Shown here one piece after another: positions 1 to 5,875 of a DNA stretch of 64,000 nt. The translations under genes were made by a program, and so were the position numbers. Numbering within the stretch: the stretch's first letter is position 1; each line of letters opens with the position of its first letter. A model generated the notes under the pieces. The model was not told the origin of the DNA, did no database searches, and saw only the letters and a list, made by a program, of their open reading frames with translations. The DNA is from Leptothrix cholodnii SP-6 (GTDB lineage Bacteria; Pseudomonadota; Gammaproteobacteria; Burkholderiales; Burkholderiaceae_C). The DNA lies in assembly GCF_000019785.1 (NCBI RefSeq), contig NC_010524.1, forward strand, positions 496,001 to 560,000, read 5' to 3'.

Positions 1-810
1 GAAGCCGACGATGGCGATGTCCTGCGGCACGCGCAGGCCGGCTTCCTGGCAGACCTCGAGCGCGGCCAGCGCGGCGGTGTCGTTGTAGGCGAACAGGGCG
101 TCGGGCCGCGGGTGCAGGCGCAGCAGCACGCGCATGGCGGCCTCGGCGCCGCTGGCGACATCGAGGCCGGGCGGCGCGATCACTTCGAGGTCGGGGTCGG
201 CCAGCACGCCGGCCTCGAACAGCGCGCGGCGATAGCCCAGCTCGCGCTCGCGGCTGCTGAAGTGCGCCAGCGAGCCGGCCAGGTAGGCGATGCGGCGCCG
301 GCCGAGGTCGAGCAGGTGGCGGGTGGCGAGGTAGCCGCCCATCCGGTTGTCGGGGTTGACCGAGGCGCAGCCGGGCATCCAGAAGTCGACCAGCGCCATC
401 GGCAGCTCGAGCCCCTTGAGCAGCGTCAGCAGCTCGGCCTCGAAATAGCCGGCGGCGAGCAGCGCGTCGGGTTCGTGCAGGCGCAGCAGGTCGCGCACCG
501 GATCGGCCGGCCCGGCGGCCAGCAGCGTGGGCGCGATGCCGAACTCGCGGCAGGCTTCTTCGACGCCGTGCATCACCAGCGAGAAGAACGGGTTGAGCGC
601 GAAGCTGCTGTGATGGCGGTGCACCAGGAACACCAGCCGCTGCGCCTTGCCCGAGCGCAGCCGGTCGCTGTCGTAGCCGAGCTGGCGGGCCACCGCACGC
701 ACGTGGCGGCGGGTTTCGTCGGACAGGCCGCGCTGGTTCTTCAGCGCCCGCGAGACGGTGCCGATCGACACGCCGGCGGCCAGCGCGACTTCGCGGATCG
801 TCACGCGCAT
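1..810 (-). CDS. LacI-family transcriptional regulator (3' end outside window)
   Basis: A sugar-responsive DNA-binding repressor by family. The first 270 residues are visible. They begin with a LacI helix-turn-helix at residues 4-23 (TIREVALAAGVSIGTVSRAL), followed by the hinge and a periplasmic-binding-protein-like effector domain (for example RMGGYLATRHLLDLGRRRIAY, cut here at the window edge side). The ATG at 808-810 is the only start that keeps the HTH at the N-terminus; upstream ATGs are out of frame. No clear Shine-Dalgarno precedes it. The C-terminal ~70 residues lie beyond position 1. The ligand and target operon cannot be told because the neighbours on the left are not in the window. 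Confidence 0.92.
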   Translation of the reverse strand, partial: MRVTIREVALAAGVSIGTVSRALKNQRGLSDETRRHVRAVARQLGYDSDRLRSGKAQRLVFLVHRHHSSFALNPFFSLVMHGVEEACREFGIAPTLLAAGPADPVRDLLRLHEPDALLAAGYFEAELLTLLKGLELPMALVDFWMPGCASVNPDNRMGGYLATRHLLDLGRRRIAYLAGSLAHFSSRERELGYRRALFEAGVLADPDLEVIAPPGLDVASGAEAAMRVLLRLHPRPDALFAYNDTAALAALEVCQEAGLRVPQDIAIVGF

Positions 811-1130
811 GGCGACGCCTGCGCGGTCATGGGCTGCCCCGAACCGGCGATCTCGCAGCCGGACGAGGTGGATGCGGCGGGATCGGCGGCGGGGGTCATG
901 GATCGGTCCGCAGGGGTTGTGAATCGAAAGGCCAGTGTAAGGATGAGGCTTGTTTTTAGTAAACAGCTAAACGATCCATTTTTTGTTCTGGTTTACCCGC
1001 ATCGATCGACACGTCGTGACGTGTTTTTGCGCTTCCGCGTGTCATCCGAGTGCCGACATGCCTCGTTGTGGACTCACGCGCACGGCAACGTGCGCAGGTT
1101 TCAACCGAAAAACATCCAGTCCCCCGACCC
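811..1130. other. Intergenic region upstream of the LacI-family gene
   Basis: No convincing gene is seen. An AT-rich patch at about 945-1000 stands out from the GC-rich surroundings and is the likely place for the leftward promoter of the LacI-family gene. It contains TTTAG and CTAAA in inverted orientation seven bases apart, and a GTAAAC and a GTTTAC about 30 bases apart. These could be operator half-sites but do not make a clear LacI-type palindrome. Confidence 0.35.
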
Positions 1131-1292
1131 ATGAAATACCTGCTGCGCAACGACCATCAAGCTCCGCGTCGCCCGCCCGTGCCGGAGCGTTCGACCGACA
1201 AGGGTCAGAAACACGAGTCGTTCGACTTCGGGCGCATCGGTTTCGATCAGCGCAGCATGGCGCTGGCGCAACGCATGGACCGCAAGCGCTGA
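1131..1292 (+). CDS. Small hypothetical protein, 53 aa
   Basis: The reading frame from ATG 1131 encodes a 53-residue, strongly charged, basic protein (starts MKYLLRNDHQAP, ends RMDRKR) with no signal peptide or membrane segment. I do not recognise it. The composition, with Asp, His, Gln, Lys and few Ala/Arg-Pro runs, looks more like a real protein than the antisense shadows around it, but there is no good ribosome binding site. It could be a small conserved Burkholderiales protein or chance. Confidence 0.4.
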   Translation: MKYLLRNDHQAPRRPPVPERSTDKGQKHESFDFGRIGFDQRSMALAQRMDRKR

Positions 1293-1592
1293 TGCCGTGC
1301 GAGGCACAGGCCGCGCGCCGTGCTTCCGATGTTCAGTCCTGGTTCATTTTCGTGAGCAACTGTCTGCGCTCACGGCAGCCGGGATGGCTGTTTCGAGCCC
1401 GTTGTCGGGGCTGCTCCGAGCTGCATCGGATGAGGTGATTCCGGCTCTCCGGGGCGGGTATTCACGCCTGTGACACGTTCGGGGCGTGCCTTGCTCGGTG
1501 AATCGACCTGATAGCAGGTGTCCGGCCTGTCGTCGATGCGTCCGCTCACGGAGTCGGGATTTCTTGTCAGCAATTCGTCACAGATTGGCGGC
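1293..1592. other. Intergenic region without recognisable gene
   Basis: Nothing coding is supported here. A 7-bp inverted repeat, CGTGAGC at 1351-1357 and GCTCACG at 1368-1374 with a 10-base loop, is present but has no T-tract, so it is not a typical intrinsic terminator. Confidence 0.4.
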
Positions 1593-1621
1593 TATTTGCA
1601 CGATACGGTATCGTGCAAATA
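1593..1621. promoter_or_regulatory. Perfect 29-bp palindrome, probable operator
   Basis: Two perfect 14-bp arms, TATTTGCACGATAC at 1593-1606 and its reverse complement at 1608-1621, are separated by one G. A one-base centre cannot form a normal hairpin loop and no T-tract follows, so a dimeric protein binding site fits better than a terminator. It ends 18 bases before the ATG of the small membrane protein at 1640. That places it over the promoter or transcription start. The cognate regulator is not identifiable here. Confidence 0.6.
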
Positions 1622-1639
1622 ACTCATCCAGGAGCTGAC

Positions 1640-1879
1640 ATGAGCCCCGATCTGTCCAGCAGTACCCTCTCCGCCACCGTTGCCGGGCTGACCCGGTTGC
1701 TGGTTGTCCTCCTGATGGCGCCGGGTGTCATCGCCGCGGCGCTGGTGGCCGGTGCGCTGGCGCTGTGCCTGATGCCGCTGCTGCTGCTGGTCGCCCCGGG
1801 GCGCCGCGCGGGTTTCTCGATCCACTCGCTGATGCCCATGCGGGCCCAGATGGCAGCACGCCGCCCAGCGGGCAGCTGA
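1640..1879 (+). CDS. Small two-helix membrane protein, 79 aa
   Basis: Starts at ATG 1640 behind an AGGAG ribosome binding site (1630-1634). Residues about 14-56 form two hydrophobic stretches rich in Leu, Val and Ala with a Pro-Gly turn between them, followed by a short basic tail. This predicts an inner-membrane hairpin with a cytosolic C-terminus. I do not recognise a family. The gene stands alone between the palindrome at 1593-1621 and the convergent yceI gene. Its regulation is therefore probably by whatever binds the palindrome (inference). Confidence 0.65.
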   Translation: MSPDLSSSTLSATVAGLTRLLVVLLMAPGVIAAALVAGALALCLMPLLLLVAPGRRAGFSIHSLMPMRAQMAARRPAGS

Positions 1880-1928
1880 GCGGCGTGGCAATTCGCAAGC
1901 GCCGCTCGGGCGCTTGCCAGTCTGGCGA

Positions 1929-2498
1929 TTACTGCTTGACCGCTTCGGTCTGGATTACCAGGCGGATGTCATCCTGGAAACCCCAGTCCAGGCCGTACTT
2001 CACGCCCCAGGCGCTGCGCTTGAGGGTCGCCTCGAAGTCACCACCGCACACCTCGCGCTTGAGCATCGGGCTGTCGTAGCAGTTGAACTGCGTGGCCTTG
2101 AGCGTCAGCGGCAGGGTCTTGCCCATCAGCGTGAACATGCCGCTGACTTCGCTGACCTTGTCGCCGGTGAAGACGAACTTGTCACCCACGAAACGTGCCG
2201 TCGGAAACTTCTCGGCGTCGAGGATCTCGGCGCTCTTGATGTGGCTGTTGAACGGGCCGGTGCCGGTGTTGATCGACGCGACGTCGATCGTGATGTCGAC
2301 CTTGCCGGTCTTGGCTGCGCGGTCGAACTGGACCGTGCCTTCCTTCTTGTCGAAGCGGCCACGGTTCGTGCTGGTGCCGAAGTGGCCGATCTCGAAGGTC
2401 ACGAACGTGTGGGTCGGCTCGATCGCGTAGGTCGCCGCCTGGGCGGTACCGGTGACGAATGCCGACACGGCGGCCAGGGCAAGCAGGGACTTCTTCAT
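1929..2498 (-). CDS. YceI-family periplasmic protein
   Basis: A 189-residue protein with a typical signal peptide (MKKSLLALAAVSAFVTGTAQA, cut after AQA) and the YceI lipocalin-like barrel from about residue 23 on. The family binds polyisoprenoid-type lipids, often ubiquinone-like, in the periplasm. A family-like end (WGVKYGLDWGFQDDIRLVI) is visible. It is the last gene of a leftward cytochrome b561-yceI-yceI unit, 54 bases after the previous yceI. That arrangement is recurrent in proteobacteria and suggests a role in quinone- or redox-linked periplasmic lipid handling (inference). Confidence 0.93.
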   Translation of the reverse strand: MKKSLLALAAVSAFVTGTAQAATYAIEPTHTFVTFEIGHFGTSTNRGRFDKKEGTVQFDRAAKTGKVDITIDVASINTGTGPFNSHIKSAEILDAEKFPTARFVGDKFVFTGDKVSEVSGMFTLMGKTLPLTLKATQFNCYDSPMLKREVCGGDFEATLKRSAWGVKYGLDWGFQDDIRLVIQTEAVKQ

Positions 2499-2552
2499 GG
2501 AGACTCCTTGGGGGTCGTGGGGGTGAAAAGGGGTGGATTCGGGGGGTGCGGC

Positions 2553-3125
2553 TCAGAGTGCGGCCATGCCGCTGATCTGCAGCTTGAACTTCACCTGGAC
2601 GTCGTTGGCGACCATCGAGGTGTCGGCCCAGTCGCCGTCGCCGATCTTGAAGTCGAGGCGCTTGATCGCGAAGCTGCCGGTCGCGGTGGTCGCGCCGCCG
2701 GCCTGGGCCAGCGCCACCGGCACGGTCACGTCCTTGACGGCGCCCTTGATGCTCAGCTTGCCGGCCACTTCATATTTGCCGCCGCCCAAGGCCTTGATCG
2801 CGCTCGACTGAAAGGTCGCCTGCGGGAACTTCGGCACGTTGAACCAGGTGGCCTTGGGCAGCTCGGCATCGGATTCGGGCACGCCCAGGGTGGCGCTGCC
2901 GAGGTCGATGCTGAAGCTCACCTTGCCGCCTTCGGGCTTCTTCGGATCGAACGCCAGCTGGGCGTCGAACTTGCGGAACTTGCCTTCGACCGGCACGCCC
3001 ATCTGCTTGCTGACGAAGCCGATCTCGCTCTTGGCGGCATCGACTTTCTGCTGCGCGCAGGCGGCGCCGCTGGCCAGGAAGGTGAACGCGGCCACGGCGG
3101 CGGTGAAGGTCAGTGAGGTGTTCAT
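2553..3125 (-). CDS. YceI-family periplasmic protein (second copy)
   Basis: 190 residues with a cleavable signal peptide ending in ACAQ near residue 25 and a YceI domain over the rest (for example DAELPKATWFNVPKFPQATF and the conserved strand FKIGDGDW). It is clearly diverged from the YceI encoded just downstream, so it is an older paralogue and not a fresh duplication. It lies 40 bases after the cytochrome b561 gene and is probably co-transcribed with it. It lacks the Cys pair seen in the other copy (NCYD and EVCGG there). Confidence 0.93.
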   Translation of the reverse strand: MNTSLTFTAAVAAFTFLASGAACAQQKVDAAKSEIGFVSKQMGVPVEGKFRKFDAQLAFDPKKPEGGKVSFSIDLGSATLGVPESDAELPKATWFNVPKFPQATFQSSAIKALGGGKYEVAGKLSIKGAVKDVTVPVALAQAGGATTATGSFAIKRLDFKIGDGDWADTSMVANDVQVKFKLQISGMAAL

Positions 3126-3165
3126 GGTTCGGGTCTCGGTGAAAAGGGTGCGTCGTGCGTGTGGC

Positions 3166-3735
3166 TCAGGCCGGGCCGATGCCCATGCGGCCGAGCAGGC
3201 GGTCGCGGTCGATCCACTGGTGCTTGAGTGCGGCGCCGATGTGCATCAGCACCAGCGCGCCCAGCCCGAAGGCGGCCAGCTTGTGCAGCGGCTTGATCAG
3301 CTCGGCCAGTTCCTTGTCGACGCCGATGAAGTCGGGCAGCGGCAGCACGCCGAACCAGACGATCGGGAAGCCGGCCGCCGAGCTGTAGGCCCAGCCCGTC
3401 AGCGGGATGGCGAAGAACAGCAGGTACATCAGGTGGTGCGTGCCGTGATGGGCGATGCGCTGCCAGCGCGGCATGGCGGCCTCGACCTCGGCCGGCAGGG
3501 CCGGCGGGCGGTGCGTCAGGCGCCACAGCAGGCGCAGCGCCGACAGCGCCAGGATCACGACGCCGGCCCACTTGTGCCAGTTGTAGAGCTTGAGCCGCTG
3601 CGGCGAGAACGGCAGGTCGGTCATGTAGACCCCGACCGCGAACGAGCCGATGATCGCCAGCCCCAGCAGCCAGTGCAGGGCGATCGCCACGCTGCCGTAG
3701 CGTCGGGCGGGGGTCGGAGTGGAGGTGGTGTTCAT
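3166..3735 (-). CDS. cybB: Cytochrome b561-type di-haem membrane protein
   Basis: 189 residues with four hydrophobic helices and the expected haem-ligand histidines: H21 (IALHWLLG), H54 (YNWHKWAG), H151 (LHKLAAF) and H165 (LMHIGAAL). The family passes electrons from the quinone pool within the inner membrane. I chose ATG 3735 over the longer frame because it puts the first helix near the N-terminus; the extension to 3876 has no features. It heads the operon with the two YceI genes, a common pairing in which cytochrome and lipid-binding protein are thought to work on the same quinone or isoprenoid substrate. Confidence 0.92.
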   Translation of the reverse strand: MNTTSTPTPARRYGSVAIALHWLLGLAIIGSFAVGVYMTDLPFSPQRLKLYNWHKWAGVVILALSALRLLWRLTHRPPALPAEVEAAMPRWQRIAHHGTHHLMYLLFFAIPLTGWAYSSAAGFPIVWFGVLPLPDFIGVDKELAELIKPLHKLAAFGLGALVLMHIGAALKHQWIDRDRLLGRMGIGPA

Positions 3736-3879
3736 CGATGCAAGCGGGGCTTGGGATGAACGGGAGCTTAGGTGTCGACCCCGCTGCGGCGGTTCACCGA
3801 CCTTGACGCATCCATTTGAAAACTCTGAATGTTGATCCGCGGCAAACACCGCGGACCGGATGCGTGGCAGCGCCACGGA

Positions 3880-4839
3880 TCAGCGCCGGGCGGCCTTCCA
3901 GCGTTCGATCTCGGGGCCGATCGCGTCCAGGCTCGAGATCAGCAGCACGCCGTCGACCGCCCGCCGGTGCAGCGCCGCCAGCGGGCTGCCGGCCCAGATC
4001 TCGACTTCTGCGGGCAGCCGCGAGCGCAGTTCCGCCAGGCTGTCGGCAGCCTGGTTCGGGTTGCTGGCGGCGCTGAAGCTGAGTGCGACGATGTCGGTCG
4101 CGTGGGCCTGGCTGGCCAGCATCAGGTCATGCAGCGGCGTCTGCCGGCCCAGGTTCATGGTGGTGCAGCCGTGCACCAGGAACAGCGCGTCGGCCATCAG
4201 CAGGCCCAGGCCGTGGGCCTCGAACGGAAACGTCGTCAGCACCACCCGCGGCCGCGACGCCGCGCTGGCTTCGGGTGACGCCGACATGGCGGTGCGCAGC
4301 ACGGTCTCGAGGGTTTCGCTGCACAGGTGCTCCTCGAACACCTCCAGCTGCCCGCGCGCCCAGGCCTGGCCGACCTCGGCCACCAGCGGCATCGCCAGAT
4401 CGATGACGAACCGCTCCAGCCCGACCCGCAGAAGCGCCTGGCTCAGGGCCCGACGCAGTGCGCCGAGGTCGTGCGCGCGCAGCAGGCGCAACAGGCGCTG
4501 GACCTCGGTGTCGTCGTGCGCGTCGGTGCTGGCGCGGGCGGCCGGGCTGCCGCCGACGGGGCTGCCATCGCCCAGCCGCTGCAGCTCGTCGAGGCTCAGG
4601 TTGACGATGCGGCCCGGGCGATGGCCGGCGTCGAGCATGCGCTTGACGTGGCGCAGCCGCTCGACCTGATCGGGCGGATACAGGCGCTCGCCGTTGGCGT
4701 CGCGGCTGGGCTGCGGGAAGCCGTAGCGGCGCTCCCACACCCGCAGGGTGTCCTTGCCGATGCGGGTGTCGCGCTCGACCGCGGCGATCGTCAGCGACAG
4801 CGGCGAGGCCGGCGCTTCGGTGGGTGATTCGATGCTCAT
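3880..4839 (-). CDS. litR: MerR-family regulator with B12-binding domain (CarH/LitR type)
   Basis: 319 residues. An N-terminal MerR winged helix (residues about 15-85; TLRVWERRYGFPQPSRD) is followed by a helical bundle (110-195) and a cobalamin-binding Rossmann-like domain (198-319). Two adenosylcobalamin motifs are intact: W160-x9-E170-H171, and E207-x-H209-x-x-G212, whose His is the lower cobalt ligand in CarH. The residue after the Trp is Ala161, whereas in Thermus CarH it is the His that ligates cobalt after light (from memory). The family represses photoprotective genes in the dark. It is divergent from the glutathione peroxidase and lies next to the CFA-type lipid operon, which fits a light/oxidative-stress role. 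Light sensing itself is inference. Confidence 0.9.
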   Translation of the reverse strand: MSIESPTEAPASPLSLTIAAVERDTRIGKDTLRVWERRYGFPQPSRDANGERLYPPDQVERLRHVKRMLDAGHRPGRIVNLSLDELQRLGDGSPVGGSPAARASTDAHDDTEVQRLLRLLRAHDLGALRRALSQALLRVGLERFVIDLAMPLVAEVGQAWARGQLEVFEEHLCSETLETVLRTAMSASPEASAASRPRVVLTTFPFEAHGLGLLMADALFLVHGCTTMNLGRQTPLHDLMLASQAHATDIVALSFSAASNPNQAADSLAELRSRLPAEVEIWAGSPLAALHRRAVDGVLLISSLDAIGPEIERWKAARR

Positions 4840-4934
4840 GCGCAGGCCCGGCCAGCTGCGCCAACGCGCATCGGCGAGAGGGTGGGGGTGATGATCAAGC
4901 CTCGACTCGGCATGGATATGTCTTGGACAACTGG

Positions 4935-4963
4935 TTGAATAATTGGATTCAAGCTTCTAATAT
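4935..4963 (+). promoter_or_regulatory. Promoter of the glutathione peroxidase gene, with overlapping inverted repeat
   Basis: TTGAAT at 4935-4940 and TAATAT at 4958-4963 are separated by 17 bases, a good sigma-70-type match in an otherwise GC-rich region. The -35 box is also the left arm of an inverted repeat, TTGAAT (4935-4940) and ATTCAA (4947-4952), which lies between -35 and -10 where MerR-type regulators bind. It is a candidate operator for the divergent CarH/LitR-type regulator. The start codon is about 27 bases beyond the predicted start of transcription. Confidence 0.6.
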
Positions 4964-4996
4964 AGCCACGAGTTCAGTTATTGACCAGGACAAAGC

Positions 4997-5572
4997 ATGG
5001 ACAACCCCTTCCGTCGTCGAGCCCTTCTGGGCCTTGCGGCCTGGCCGCTGGTGCTGGCATCGGGCCAGGCGTCGGGTGCGTCGACGGCCTGTCCGGCGCT
5101 GCTTGACCGATCGATCCCCCGGCTTCAGGACGAGCAGGCGCAAGCACTCTGCCAGTACAGCGGCAAGGTGCTGTTGATCGTGAACACCGCCAGCGCCTGC
5201 GGCTACACCTCGCAATACGAGGGGCTGCAGAAGCTGCATGAACAGTACCGCGAGCGCGGCCTGGTGGTGATGGGTTTTCCGTCCAACGACTTCGCCGGCC
5301 AGGAGTCGGGCGACAACCGGCAGATCGCCGAGTTCTGCGAGAACCAGTTCGCCGTGCGCTTCCCGATGTTCGTCAAGGGCGCCGTGCGGGGCCCGCAGGC
5401 GCAGCCGCTGTATGCCGACCTGAAGCGGCTGAGCGGCCAGGCGCCGGGCTGGAATTTCCACAAGTACCTGGTCGGCCGCGACGGCCGGTCGGTGCGCAGT
5501 TACGCCAGTGCCGTCGGCCCGGACGATCGTCGTCTCAGGCTGGACATCGAAACCTTCTTGAATGCCCGTTGA
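4997..5572 (+). CDS. Glutathione peroxidase family protein (Cys-type), exported
   Basis: 191 residues. The thioredoxin-fold GPX domain (about 35-190) carries the peroxidatic Cys68 in NTASACGYTSQYEGL, the FPSNDFAGQE motif, and the Trp of WNFHKYLV. This is the Cys (not Sec), thioredoxin-dependent type that reduces hydrogen peroxide or lipid hydroperoxides. The N-terminus, FRRRALLGLAAWPLVLASG, resembles a Tat-type signal peptide, so it probably acts outside the cytoplasm. ATG 4997 follows an AGGA-containing site. Its position between the CarH/LitR-type regulator and the membrane-lipid operon suggests protection against (photo)oxidative stress. Confidence 0.9.
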   Translation: MDNPFRRRALLGLAAWPLVLASGQASGASTACPALLDRSIPRLQDEQAQALCQYSGKVLLIVNTASACGYTSQYEGLQKLHEQYRERGLVVMGFPSNDFAGQESGDNRQIAEFCENQFAVRFPMFVKGAVRGPQAQPLYADLKRLSGQAPGWNFHKYLVGRDGRSVRSYASAVGPDDRRLRLDIETFLNAR

Positions 5573-5619
5573 GCGATGCAAATTTTCACAAACCCGCCCG
5601 CACATGGGCATGAACCGGC

Positions 5620-5648
5620 GGAACTTTCAACCGGTGCGACTGTCGTAG
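5620..5648 (+). promoter_or_regulatory. ECF-sigma-like promoter candidate
   Basis: GGAACTT at 5620-5626 and TCGTAG at 5643-5648 are separated by 16 bases. GGAACTT with a downstream CGT-type -10 is the general pattern of ECF sigma promoters. It would start a transcript near 5655 that runs through the CU-rich hairpin and terminator into the oxidoreductase operon. No ECF sigma gene is in this window, so the assignment rests on sequence alone. Confidence 0.4.
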
Positions 5649-5747
5649 TCAGCACGCGTGCTGGCTCGGAGGAGCGCCCGGCGCGTGATCAGGGTTCGTC
5701 CCGCCCCCAGTTTCAATCGTGCAGCCGACCGGCTCGAACGGTCGCCC

Positions 5748-5860
5748 TCCCGAAGCGCATTTCCTCCTCCTCCCTCCCTCCCTCGTTCGCTTCGGGACGC
5801 TGCACGGTTGCCTTCCTGCCGCCCGCTGCACCCGCCACTCCGGTGCAGCGGGTTTTTCTT
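5748..5860 (+). ncRNA. Candidate sRNA/leader with CCUCCUCC-rich loop (Cuckoo/CcsR-like)
   Basis: A perfect 10-bp stem, TCCCGAAGCG at 5748-5757 with CGCTTCGGGA at 5788-5797, closes a 30-base loop that is almost entirely CU-rich (5761-5784, repeated CCTCC). It is followed 24 bases later by a strong intrinsic terminator (5822-5860). A hairpin presenting CCUCCUCCC plus a terminator hairpin is the layout of the Cuckoo/CcsR sRNAs known from Rhodobacter and relatives (from memory). The exposed loop is complementary to ribosome binding sites. The 5' end is unknown; the ECF-like promoter would give a transcript of roughly 205 bases. It could be a free sRNA, an attenuated leader of the operon, or both. 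Confidence 0.5.
5822..5860 (+). terminator. Strong intrinsic terminator just upstream of the oxidoreductase operon
   Basis: An 11-bp perfect stem, CCCGCTGCACC (5822-5832) with GGTGCAGCGGG (5842-5852), has a 9-base loop and is followed by TTTTTCTT. It sits only 15 bases before the ATG at 5876, so the operon needs read-through or a start point after the terminator. Confidence 0.88.
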
Positions 5861-5875
5861 GGCGGGGCCTGAACC

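Noticed and set aside
112..1134. 340-codon open frame on the plus strand
   Set aside because: Antisense to the clear LacI-family gene; composition is shadow-like and no domain is recognisable.
1351..1374. Terminator at the CGTGAGC/GCTCACG repeat
   Set aside because: The loop is long and no T-tract follows on either strand.
1914..3116. 400-codon open frame on the plus strand
   Set aside because: Antisense to the two YceI genes, which have signal peptides and family motifs.
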